Assembly: GCA_002788515.1 (NCBI GenBank)
Contig: PFRJ01000115.1
Coordinates: 1 to 11,354, forward strand
DNA: 11,354 bases
Direction of reading: 5' to 3'
Origin: Nitrosopumilales archaeon CG_4_9_14_0_2_um_filter_34_16
GTDB lineage: Archaea; Thermoproteota; Nitrososphaeria; Nitrososphaerales; Nitrosopumilaceae
Shown piece after piece: positions 1 to 5,642 of this stretch. The notes beneath the pieces are model-generated. The model was not told the origin of the DNA. It worked only from the letters and a program-made list of their open reading frames with translations, and did not search any database. The translations under genes were made by a program, and so were the position numbers. Numbering within the stretch: position 1 is the first letter of the stretch; each line of letters starts with the position of its first letter.

Positions 1-315
1 TTTGTCCAAAACAACTTGACCACTTTGAGTAGCTATAATGTCATAGTTTACATCGTATTGCTCTTGCCCATTTTTGTCAGTAAATCGTACATTAATTGTC
101 ATGTGTTCTCTCTCTACAGGGTCTGTAGAAGTAACTAATATCCAGGTAGAACCATCATCTGAAACAGTTTCCATCTTCGTCATTGAACCCAGATGGTTTG
201 GACCAAGACTTAGAGGAGAGGGGATTATTACTTCTGAAGCATAAACATTAGCACTGAAACTAGATAGGACAAATAATGAAACTATTAAAATAGAAAATCC
301 ATACACAAAATTCAT
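1..315 (-). CDS. Secreted protein of unknown function, N-terminal part (partial)
   Basis: The first 105 codons of a minus-strand gene run off the left edge with no stop. The start is the ATG at 315; the ATG at 326 meets a stop after four codons. Residues 1-26 form a classic signal peptide with a hydrophobic stretch (YGFSILIVSLFVLSSFSA) ending in a likely signal-peptidase site VYA|SE at residues 24-28. The mature part is rich in beta-type, polar sequence (for example DDGSTWILVTSTDPVERE, then NVRFTDKNGQEQYDVNYDI) and resembles the Ig-like or lectin-like extracellular domains common in thaumarchaeal exported proteins. The product is therefore probably exported and attached to, or outside, the cell surface. 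A TATA-like AATATTATC lies at 335-343, about 24 bp upstream. The C-terminus is outside the window, so a membrane anchor cannot be judged. Confidence 0.85.
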   Translation of the reverse strand, partial: MNFVYGFSILIVSLFVLSSFSANVYASEVIIPSPLSLGPNHLGSMTKMETVSDDGSTWILVTSTDPVEREHMTINVRFTDKNGQEQYDVNYDIIATQSGQVVLDK

Positions 316-387
316 TTTCTTTCCATGTATTTTAGATAATATTGACAATACGTTATCTTGTGTTTTAAAGTATTAAGCGACGCTGAC

Positions 388-477
388 ATGAATGTTGATT
401 TGATGTACATTATTGGTAATAAGATAGACAAAATTGTCAATGATAATAGAAGGGCATTTTTTGATCAGTGCTACTAA
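388..477 (+). CDS. Doubtful 29-aa ORF
   Basis: ATG at 388 opens 29 codons (begins MNVDLMYIIGNKIDKIVNDN) to a TAA at 475. A TATA-like TTTTAAA at 363-369 is centred about 22 bp upstream, slightly short for leaderless initiation. Reading through the stop, the same frame continues for another 29 codons (ending in SERILKKRIIYSLYA) before the next stop, so it could be the remnant of a roughly 60-aa gene. No family is recognised, and an A+T-rich gap gives such ORFs by chance. Confidence 0.2.
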   Translation: MNVDLMYIIGNKIDKIVNDNRRAFFDQCY

Positions 478-541
478 ACGTTGGTTTACGTATTGACATC
501 AACTAACTGTAATGAAGTTAACAGTGAACGGATTTTAAAAA

Positions 542-598
542 AGAGAATTATTTATTCTCTATACGCTTAATTTATTATTAAGAAATCTTGTTAGATTT
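542..598. repeat. Three tandem small hairpins
   Basis: Three perfect inverted repeats lie end to end. AGAGAAT (542-548) pairs with ATTCTCT (554-560) around a 5-nt loop. CTTAAT (566-571) pairs with ATTAAG (577-582) around a 5-nt loop. AAATC (583-587) pairs with GATTT (594-598) around a 6-nt loop. An imperfect palindrome ATTCATTGAAT follows at 601-611. All are A+T-rich, so chance is a real alternative, but the regular spacing is notable. Confidence 0.4.
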
Positions 599-664
599 AG
601 ATTCATTGAATAAATTTTCAGACTCTCAAGATTACTTTCAAAAAAAATATTTGATTACTTTAAT

Positions 665-703
665 GGTGAATTTGGCACAGCCAAAATGTAACCACAATTC
701 ACC
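665..703. repeat. Nested inverted repeat
   Basis: GGTGAATT (665-672) is perfectly complementary to AATTCACC (696-703). Inside the 23-nt loop, TGGC (673-676) and GCCA (680-683) form a second small stem directly stacked on the outer one. It could fold as a compact RNA or DNA hairpin. Its function is unknown; it overlaps the possible gene remnant. Confidence 0.4.
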
Positions 704-988
704 TGAATTCTACTGAATCCTCCTATTATGGAACCAAGATGACTAATCTTTCCACAAATTCAGAAAATGCTCTGTGTGTCCTCACATACATGAGTACCAG
801 TGGCATCCATAATATCTAGTGAAAGTACGCTATACATAGGTAGGCAATGAGACAAATTTTCCAGCCACGGTATCCTTTATCCATTTGGAAAATTTTATTC
901 CTTACTTTCTCATATTAAGATTGTTGCGGAAATAACTTTACGCCATAGGTCTTTGTTTGGATCAAATTCCTGTATGACTTTGTAAAAC

Positions 989-994
989 TTTATT
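989..994 (+). promoter_or_regulatory. TATA-like box of the ArsC-like gene
   Basis: TTTATT is centred about 27 bp before the ATG at 1018 but only about 18 bp before the ATG at 1009. With leaderless initiation this favours the second ATG as the true start. Confidence 0.4.
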
Positions 995-1017
995 CTGCTC
1001 AATAGAATATGGTTTAC

Positions 1018-1374
1018 ATGCAATCTAAAAAAGCCAAGGTATCAATTTACCACAAAACGTCATGTATTACTTGTAAGAATACAATTTCAGAATTTGAACG
1101 AATGAAGGTAGACATTGAGAAAAGAGATTTTTTCAAAGACCCATTTTCAGAGACAGAGCTTCAAAAGATACTCAAAATGACAGGTAAAAAACCATCAGAA
1201 CTTCTTAGAAAAAGAGACAAAATGTACAAAGAATTAGACTTGAAGAATAGTAAAAAGACAGAAACACAAATGATCAAATTAATGGTAAAATATCCAGGAT
1301 TGATTTTACGTCCAATCATCATAACAAAAAACAAAGCATTTGTAGGTAAAGTAGATATTAAAAAGATAAAGTGA
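1018..1374 (+). CDS. ArsC/Spx-family thioredoxin-fold protein
   Basis: This 118-aa protein has the length and layout of the ArsC/Spx/YffB family. It begins with a beta strand (KVSIYHKTSC), then the redox or catalytic motif C16-I-T-C19, and near the C-terminus the family's LRP motif (residues 97-99) before IIITKNKAFVGK. Family members are glutaredoxin-dependent arsenate reductases, or Spx-like regulators that lack that activity. The CxxC form, the absence of any ars neighbour and the partial match around the arginine cluster (RKR, residues 62-64) make a general thiol-redox or regulatory role as likely as arsenate reduction. An upstream in-frame ATG at 1009 would add three residues; the TATA spacing favours 1018. 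The gene ends 1 bp before the convergent SWIM gene. Confidence 0.85.
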   Translation: MQSKKAKVSIYHKTSCITCKNTISEFERMKVDIEKRDFFKDPFSETELQKILKMTGKKPSELLRKRDKMYKELDLKNSKKTETQMIKLMVKYPGLILRPIIITKNKAFVGKVDIKKIK

Positions 1375-1375
1375 A

Positions 1376-1618
1376 TTAGTCAGATTCTTGTTTGAATATA
1401 CGAATGGCTTCTAAATGAGAGCAGTTGGCCTTTAGGCCTTTGCCATGATGGAATTTATAAAAATTTTTGAATCCAGGACATTCACAAGTATCAGACGTTA
1501 CAAAATAAGATTTTTCAGGATCAGACGAGGATTTTATTTGAAATAAGTCATCGTCAATTTTTACCACTCCGCCGCTTTCAACTAATTTCTTTGCTTTACG
1601 AACAGTATTTGCACTCAT
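1376..1618 (-). CDS. Small SWIM zinc-finger protein
   Basis: The 80-aa protein has an N-terminal helix (residues 3-14), a beta-rich part (VVKIDDDLFQIKS and SYFVTSDT) and a SWIM-type zinc site: C45-x-C47, 18 residues, then C66-x-H68 followed by a helix (LEAIRIF). SWIM domains bind zinc and usually mediate DNA or protein contacts; free-standing small ones are common in Thaumarchaeota. Probable role: nucleic-acid or protein binding in the cytoplasm, partner unknown. A TATA-like GATAAAA at 1641-1647 on the minus strand is centred about 26 bp before the ATG, fitting a leaderless transcript. Its stop lies 1 bp from the stop of the convergent ArsC-like gene, so the two transcripts must overlap at their 3' ends. 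Confidence 0.85.
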   Translation of the reverse strand: MSANTVRKAKKLVESGGVVKIDDDLFQIKSSSDPEKSYFVTSDTCECPGFKNFYKFHHGKGLKANCSHLEAIRIFKQESD

Positions 1619-1674
1619 AAAATACCATAAACAATCAAAGTTTTATCTGTTATTTTTCATATTCTCATACAATC

Positions 1675-1681
1675 TTTAAAT
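1675..1681 (+). promoter_or_regulatory. TATA-like box upstream of the candidate RNA
   Basis: TTTAAAT is centred about 25 bp before position 1703, the foot of the large stem at 1704-1761. No plus-strand protein gene follows, so this box would serve a non-coding transcript. Confidence 0.4.
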
Positions 1682-1699
1682 GATATTACTGCGTATAGA

Positions 1700-1766
1700 A
1701 TGGAGACGAGAGACTTGCTTTTCTGCCAAAGTAAAGCCTAGAATTCGTTTCACTCTCGTCTGTTTT
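1700..1766 (+). ncRNA. Candidate small structured RNA (or long hairpin)
   Basis: AGACGAGAG (1704-1712) pairs perfectly with CTCTCGTCT (1753-1761), closing a 40-nt interior. Inside, GCTTT (1717-1721) pairs with AAAGC (1733-1737); an alternative pairing uses TTGCTTT (1715-1721) with AAAGTAA (1728-1734). The stem is far richer in G+C than its surroundings. A TATA-like box sits about 25 bp before its foot, and TTTT (1763-1766) follows its end, as for archaeal oligo-T termination. It does not fit a tRNA (no T-loop in the correct place) and I see no C/D boxes. Alternatively it is a 3'-end structure of the minus-strand gene that stops at 1771, or of nothing at all. Confidence 0.45.
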
Positions 1767-1770
1767 AAAA

Positions 1771-1968
1771 TTATAAGATATTTTTGACTCTGCCAATTTG
1801 TCCATGATCTAATTCGACTTTGATTCCGTGAGGATGAAAATTACTTAAAGTGAGAATTCGCTTAACTTTACCATTAGTTAAATTTCCGGTACATTGATCT
1901 TGTTTTTGCACTATCTGAACCATTATACCAACAGATATTTTGTCTCTCAAAGGAATACCATTCAACAA
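1771..1968 (-). CDS. YwbE family protein (DUF2196)
   Basis: The 65-aa product matches the YwbE family over its whole length: VQIVQKQDQCTGNLTNG, then VKRILTLSNFHPHGIKVEL and a closing DHGQIGRVKNI. The family is small, widespread in bacteria and archaea, and of unknown biochemical function; the fold is a compact beta barrel suggestive of nucleic-acid binding (inference). The length is normal and the start ATG at 1968 gives the full domain. A TATA box TTTATAAAA (2002-2010) lies about 38 bp upstream, so a short leader is expected, and a perfect 7-bp inverted repeat sits between the TATA box and the gene. The conserved zinc-protein gene upstream on the same strand ends about 78 bp away. Confidence 0.88.
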   Translation of the reverse strand: MLNGIPLRDKISVGIMVQIVQKQDQCTGNLTNGKVKRILTLSNFHPHGIKVELDHGQIGRVKNIL

Positions 1969-1983
1969 TATTTGGCAGAAGTG

Positions 1984-2000
1984 AAAGATTCTAAATCTTT
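1984..2000. promoter_or_regulatory. Perfect inverted repeat between TATA box and start
   Basis: AAAGATT (1984-1990) and AATCTTT (1994-2000) flank CTA. The 17-bp dyad lies just downstream of the TATA box, near the expected transcription start of the YwbE-family gene. A repressor there would block initiation, so it is a plausible operator; a short RNA hairpin in the leader is the alternative. Confidence 0.4.
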
Positions 2001-2001
2001 G

Positions 2002-2010
2002 TTTTATAAA
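2002..2010 (-). promoter_or_regulatory. TATA box of the YwbE-family gene
   Basis: TTTATAAAA on the minus strand is a near-ideal archaeal TATA box. Its centre is about 38 bp before the ATG, predicting a leader of about 10-15 nt. Confidence 0.5.
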
Positions 2011-2045
2011 ATAAAGTAGTTTTGAAAATTACTCAAAACGATTTT

Positions 2046-2399
2046 TTAATTTTGTTTGTGATTTTGGAAACAGTCTCTGCAATATACAGGTCTGTCGTCT
2101 TTTGGCTTGAATGGTATTTGACAATCATTACCACAGTCTCCGCATTTTGCGTCAAACATTTCACGTGGTCTATCATCGCGTCTACCAAATCTAGAGCCTC
2201 TGTCGCCACCATATCCGCCAGATCTTCCGCCTGATCCTCCAAATCTACCGCCACCAGTTCTTGGTGCTGGTTTGTGATTTTGGAAGCATTCTCTGCAATA
2301 TACAGGTCTATCGTCTTTTGGTTTGAATGGTACTTGACATTCATTTCCACAGTCTCCGCATGTTGCGGTGTGCATTTCTCTTTCTCTATCAAAGGACAT
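2046..2399 (-). CDS. Twin CxxC-x17-CxxC zinc protein with Gly/Arg-rich linker
   Basis: The 117-aa protein has two nearly identical zinc-binding modules of the CxxC-x17-CxxC type: C14/C17 with C35/C38, and C86/C89 with C107/C110. Each carries the same core (CGDCGN, then QVPFKPKDDRPVYC or QIPFKPKDDRPVYC) and an extra Cys at 21 and 93. Residues 47-80 form a Gly/Arg/Phe-rich linker (GGGRFGGSGGRSGGYGGDRG) like RGG boxes of RNA-binding proteins. The modules are encoded by a 98-bp direct repeat. The family is known from archaea and some bacteria without a defined function; RNA or ribosome association is inferred from the linker. A second reading frame is also open across the gene but lacks the cysteine pattern. 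The permease operon is transcribed divergently from a start 94 bp away. Confidence 0.9.
   Translation of the reverse strand: MSFDREREMHTATCGDCGNECQVPFKPKDDRPVYCRECFQNHKPAPRTGGGRFGGSGGRSGGYGGDRGSRFGRRDDRPREMFDAKCGDCGNDCQIPFKPKDDRPVYCRDCFQNHKQN
2054..2151. repeat. 98-bp direct repeat, copy 1
   Basis: This encodes the C-terminal zinc module. It aligns without gaps to 2270-2367 with 8 differences by eye (about 92% identity), at an offset of 216 bp, exactly 72 codons. Confidence 0.9.
2270..2367. repeat. 98-bp direct repeat, copy 2
   Basis: This encodes the N-terminal zinc module of the same gene and matches 2054-2151. The high DNA identity, including at synonymous positions, suggests a fairly recent duplication or continuing gene conversion. 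Confidence 0.9.
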
Positions 2400-2458
2400 G
2401 TCTTTCTAAATCTCGGTAAAATTAGACAGTAATTAAACTGTGGGAAAAATACCTATTG

Positions 2459-2465
2459 TTATAAA
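2459..2465 (+). promoter_or_regulatory. TATA box of the permease operon
   Basis: TTATAAA is centred about 32 bp before the ATG at 2494 and only about 17 bp before the alternative TTG at 2479, favouring the ATG start with a very short leader. Confidence 0.5.
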
Positions 2466-2493
2466 CTAATTCTATGCCTTGATATTATTGAGC

Positions 2494-3543
2494 ATGAAAA
2501 AATACATCGCCACTAGAGTTGCGACGATGTTTGGAGTACTAATGGTCACATTATTGATTACAATTAGTCTCGTAGGCTCCAACATGGATACAATTCTCAA
2601 ACAGGGTATTGTATTTCAGGTCAGAACCGAAATATCAGAAAATCCGGCAATTGCAGAAAGTTTTTCATCAGTTGTGGAATTTGAAGAATTTGTTCAAGCT
2701 CAAATTGACCAACGTATTGGAATTTTAGGGTTAGAAGAACCATGGTATTCTCCTCAAAGGATCGGGATCACAATGTACAAGATAATGTTGTTAGACTTTG
2801 GACATGCGACATTTCTTACTAGTGATGAAGGATCGTCGGATGTAAAAGACATATTATTTGAAAAACTTCCAAGAACCATTTTATTATTTACTACTGCTAC
2901 AATAATCATATCAATTATTGGCATATTTTTAGGAGCACTGTCTAGCAGCAAAGTAGGATCAATAATAGATAGAATTACATCAAGTTTTGCAATTATTAGT
3001 TCCAGTTTTCCTGTATGGTGGATAGGAATGTTAATGATATTTTTATTTGCGTTTACATATCAAATATTTCCGGCTAGGGCAACACCAGACATTCCATTAT
3101 CAGATCCAAGATACATCGGTTCGTTGTTATACCATATGGCGTTACCTTTAATCACAATAGTAATGATCGGTTTTGGTTCATGGGCATATTTGGTAAGAAA
3201 TTTCATGGTAGGAATAATGCAAGAGGATTTCATCATGGCAAAAAAGACAATAGGGATAAAACAGAAAAAAATTATCTACACACACGCATTAAAAAATGCA
3301 GCACCACCAATTGTTACAATTTTAGCACTTAGTCTATCAGGATCATTGGGAGGGGCAATAATCACAGAAGCAGTATTTGATTGGCCAGGAATGGGAAGAT
3401 TATACTTTGAAGCAATTACAGTGATGGATTTGCCTGTAATTATTGGTGCAACATATTTGCTTACAGTATTTTTCTTAATCAGCATATTCATTGCAGATTT
3501 GCTTTATGGCTATTTTGATCCTAGAGTGAGAAGAGGTCAATGA
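2494..3543 (+). CDS. ABC transporter permease, DppB/OppB type
   Basis: The 349-aa membrane protein is an inner-membrane subunit of a peptide/nickel-type (Dpp/Opp) ABC importer. A first helix at about 8-28 is followed by a soluble extracytoplasmic part (about 29-120), then five more helices. The cytoplasmic EAA loop that contacts the ATPase is at about 249-272 (AKKTIGIKQKKIIYTHALKN followed by AAPP), and the C-terminus DPRVRRG is a hallmark of DppB proteins. The ATG at 2494 is preferred over TTG at 2479 (five extra residues) because of promoter spacing and start-codon strength. The stop overlaps the next start by 4 bp (ATGA), so the two permeases are translationally coupled. No substrate-binding protein or ATPase gene lies beside it, so the substrate cannot be inferred here. 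Confidence 0.92.
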   Translation: MKKYIATRVATMFGVLMVTLLITISLVGSNMDTILKQGIVFQVRTEISENPAIAESFSSVVEFEEFVQAQIDQRIGILGLEEPWYSPQRIGITMYKIMLLDFGHATFLTSDEGSSDVKDILFEKLPRTILLFTTATIIISIIGIFLGALSSSKVGSIIDRITSSFAIISSSFPVWWIGMLMIFLFAFTYQIFPARATPDIPLSDPRYIGSLLYHMALPLITIVMIGFGSWAYLVRNFMVGIMQEDFIMAKKTIGIKQKKIIYTHALKNAAPPIVTILALSLSGSLGGAIITEAVFDWPGMGRLYFEAITVMDLPVIIGATYLLTVFFLISIFIADLLYGYFDPRVRRGQ

Positions 3544-4907
3544 GCAATATTACGCCTGACGACATCAAACATGAATTTCTCAAAAGTAAGATGGGAATCG
3601 CAGGGATCCTGATACTTGGAATTCTAATTGCAGTGTCAATAATAGCCATAATTACAATTCCAATTGAAACATTTCAAGAATGGAATAATCCTGGAAAATG
3701 GATTTTAAATCCAAAAGTCGCAACCCCGATTTGGGTCAATATTTTCATGGCAGAAAAAATACCTGAACATCAAATTTTGGAAAATCCTAACATCAGAGTA
3801 ATTTCAGAAAATGAGATATCTCTAGTTTCACATCAATTTGGATTAAATTTTGATTATGATGATTATCCAAATGATTTCATCTATGTATTTTCAGCAGAAT
3901 ATTCAGATTCACCATTATTAGAAATGTCAGTGATTAGACCAGACGGGGTTAAACTTGATTTGATATCAACATCTCTTCCATACTCAGACACAAAGACGGT
4001 TTATGAAGAAAGAATCTTTTCAACAGATAGGAGTATAAAGAAAAATTTATCATTACAGTCTGAAAAATTTGGATTTTTGTTTGAAAGATTATCAGCAGAA
4101 GACATTATTTTTTCAAAAAATCAAACAAATGAGCCATTAAAAGGAAATTATATTTTTTTGATAAACCTGTATGGTGTGAATACTGAAAATCAAATTTCAG
4201 AATCAAAATTAATCATAGGGGGCAAAGCTTTTGGAATTATGGGTACAGACGAATTAAGAAGAGATTTGGCAGTGGGGTTACTGTGGGGAACGCCACTTGC
4301 ATTATTCATTGGCCTTGTTGTGTCTATTGCATCAGTAGTGATGGGTTTGATTTACGGGGTGTATGCAGGGTACAAGGGTAAAAAAACAGACGAGATTATG
4401 ATGAGATTTAATGATGTAATCTATGCGTTACCAGCATTGCCATTTCTCATAATACTTTCAGTAACAATAAGTAATAGCATATTTTTGATGGTTGGATTCT
4501 TGATGGTTTTTGGTTGGGTAGGCATTGCCAAGGTAGCAAGGAGCATGTCTCTACAAATCAAAACTCGAGGATATGTAGATGCTGCAAATATGATGGGACA
4601 AAAGGATTCCAAAATCATACTAAAACATATTTTGCCACAATTACTCCCATATGCTTTTGCAAGCATTGCAATTTCAGTTCCAGCTGCAATCACCACCGAA
4701 GCTGGTTTGAGTTTTCTAGGATTAGGAGATCCATCGTTTCCAACATGGGGACAAATACTGCATGATGCAAATACGTTTGGGGCAGCTGCAAGAGGATTAT
4801 GGTGGTGGATTATTCCCCCAGGAATAATGATCGCAATAACAGGACTAGCCTTTGTGTTTATTGGAAATGCATTGGATGTAATAATTAATCCAAAACTCAG
4901 AAGATAG
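3540..4907 (+). CDS. ABC transporter permease, DppC/OppC type, with large extracytoplasmic insert
   Basis: The 455-aa protein is the partner permease of the upstream DppB-type gene. Helix 1 spans about 17-40. Residues about 41-240 form a long hydrophilic domain outside the membrane, containing segments such as VISENEISLVSHQFGLNFDY, and then the conserved permease core starts with DLAVGLLWGTPLALFIGLVV. The EAA loop is at about 348-371 (AANMMGQKDSKIILKHILPQ), followed by the family motif EAGLSFLGLGDPSFPTWG. Ordinary bacterial DppC proteins are around 300 aa; most of the extra length is the insert, which may contact a binding protein or the cell envelope. It ends directly against the stop of the convergent gene at 4908 with no spacer. 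Confidence 0.92.
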   Translation: MSNITPDDIKHEFLKSKMGIAGILILGILIAVSIIAIITIPIETFQEWNNPGKWILNPKVATPIWVNIFMAEKIPEHQILENPNIRVISENEISLVSHQFGLNFDYDDYPNDFIYVFSAEYSDSPLLEMSVIRPDGVKLDLISTSLPYSDTKTVYEERIFSTDRSIKKNLSLQSEKFGFLFERLSAEDIIFSKNQTNEPLKGNYIFLINLYGVNTENQISESKLIIGGKAFGIMGTDELRRDLAVGLLWGTPLALFIGLVVSIASVVMGLIYGVYAGYKGKKTDEIMMRFNDVIYALPALPFLIILSVTISNSIFLMVGFLMVFGWVGIAKVARSMSLQIKTRGYVDAANMMGQKDSKIILKHILPQLLPYAFASIAISVPAAITTEAGLSFLGLGDPSFPTWGQILHDANTFGAAARGLWWWIIPPGIMIAITGLAFVFIGNALDVIINPKLRR

Positions 4908-5219
4908 TTACAAAGAGAAATTACGAATAATATTCAAAGCTGCATCATTTAGCTTAACAGTATATGTTAAAGAATTTGGATCTTCTTTTGTTTCAGCCAA
5001 AGTTTCAGTAAATTTCACTTTTTCGTCTTCAGTGGCACCTGCTTCATGTGCACATAAATTGAATGCTTTTAGATTGAGATTGTTTGCAAGCAAATAAGCA
5101 ATGAATTTTTTGTAAGCGCCAGTATTTGTCCAATCAATATTTTTTTCCATACACGTTGCAATCCAAACATCAACAGAATTATGAAAAATTACTTTTTTAC
5201 GAATTTCATCTAGAGACAT
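4908..5219 (-). CDS. Conserved-looking helical protein of unknown function
   Basis: The 103-aa soluble protein is not recognised. It is predicted mostly helical, with an N-terminal helix (MSLDEIRKKVIFHNS), a central stretch VWIATCMEKNIDWTNTGAYK and AYLLANNLNLKAF, two cysteines (23 and 56) without a metal-site pattern, and an acidic, Lys-rich C-terminal third. There are no membrane segments or signal peptide. It starts 9 bp after the stop of the membrane zinc-ribbon gene at 5229 and has no Shine-Dalgarno site or well-spaced TATA box of its own, so co-transcription with that gene is likely. Its stop codon touches the stop of the convergent permease gene. Confidence 0.75.
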   Translation of the reverse strand: MSLDEIRKKVIFHNSVDVWIATCMEKNIDWTNTGAYKKFIAYLLANNLNLKAFNLCAHEAGATEDEKVKFTETLAETKEDPNSLTYTVKLNDAALNIIRNFSL

Positions 5220-5228
5220 GTTTCTTAG

Positions 5229-5567
5229 TTAAAAATCTGCTCTTTGCATTTTGGAGCCACATCTAGGGCAAGTACCTCCTTTGTGTTTGTTGCTACAAAC
5301 AAGGCAAACATATTTGACACCACTGGAACCACCTTGCGAGCCAATGCCAAAGAATCCACCGCCAGATCCAGAATCACCACCATAATTTCCCATACGACTC
5401 ATTTGTCGTCGTCTCATAATCATAGGAAGTAAAATGAAGATTGCCATTACCGCACCTATGCTAATAAACCATGGAACACCTAACATTCCAAGACCAATTT
5501 GTAATCCAATACTAAAAACTAGAGATGCGCCTAAAAATAGATAATATCGTTTTAGTTGAGGATTCAA
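5229..5567 (-). CDS. Two-helix membrane protein with C-terminal zinc ribbon
   Basis: The 112-aa protein has two transmembrane helices (about 8-30 and 33-51), a positively charged stretch MRRRQMSRMG (51-60) that should lie in the cytoplasm, a Gly/Ser-rich flexible linker (about 61-83) and a zinc ribbon with C88-x2-C91 and C100-x2-C103 (CLVC and CPRCG). The arrangement suggests a membrane-tethered metal-binding domain that docks a partner; the function is unknown. A TATA box TTTATAA (5592-5598) is centred 28 bp before the ATG, consistent with leaderless transcription. It is probably the first gene of a two-gene unit with the helical protein that follows after 9 bp. Confidence 0.82.
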   Translation of the reverse strand: MNPQLKRYYLFLGASLVFSIGLQIGLGMLGVPWFISIGAVMAIFILLPMIMRRRQMSRMGNYGGDSGSGGGFFGIGSQGGSSGVKYVCLVCSNKHKGGTCPRCGSKMQRADF

Positions 5568-5591
5568 TATATGAAATTCCTTTGAAAAAGG

Positions 5592-5598
5592 TTATAAA
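5592..5598 (-). promoter_or_regulatory. TATA box of the membrane zinc-ribbon gene
   Basis: TTTATAA on the minus strand is centred 28 bp before the ATG at 5567, supporting that start and a leaderless message. Confidence 0.55.
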
Positions 5599-5642
5599 GT
5601 TTTGTCAGTTTTTGTCATACTTGTGCACTAGCGTTTCGTAAA

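Larger units (their letters stand above)
316..1008. other. Long gap without a convincing intact gene
   Basis: About 690 bp lie between the secreted-protein start and the ArsC-like gene. It contains three tandem short hairpins (542-598), a nested inverted repeat (665-703), a 29-codon plus-strand ORF (388-477), and minus-strand frames in about 655-1010 that read like protein but carry stops and a frame change. No tRNA or rRNA signature was seen. It could be an old degraded gene, a regulatory-RNA locus, or plain spacer; gaps this long are unusual in this otherwise tight window. Confidence 0.6.
655..1010 (-). pseudogene. Possible decayed coding region
   Basis: On the minus strand one frame reads, from about 1010 down, a protein-like segment (KVIQEFDPNKDLWRKVISAT) that stops at a TGA (910-912). 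After further stops it resumes at 876 with a stretch including MYSVLSLDIMDATGTHVCED, has a TGA at 760-762, then continues for 33 more sensible codons (ICGKISHLGSIIGGFSR and onward) to a TAA at 655-657. Between these, another frame offers KWIKDTVAGKFVSLP. This pattern would fit an old gene broken by stops and a frameshift. No family is recognised and a chance origin cannot be excluded. Confidence 0.2.

Noticed and set aside
431..442. GACAAAATTGTC as an operator
   Set aside because: It is only a 5-bp dyad within the doubtful 29-codon ORF, too short to support on its own.
1700..1766. tRNA reading of the 9-bp stem structure
   Set aside because: The stem is too long for a tRNA acceptor, there is no T-loop sequence in place and no anticodon arm can be drawn.
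2033..2392. A 119-codon minus-strand frame overlapping the twin-zinc gene
   Set aside because: It is an alternate frame over the repeat region and lacks any domain pattern, whereas the 2046-2399 frame shows two perfect zinc modules.
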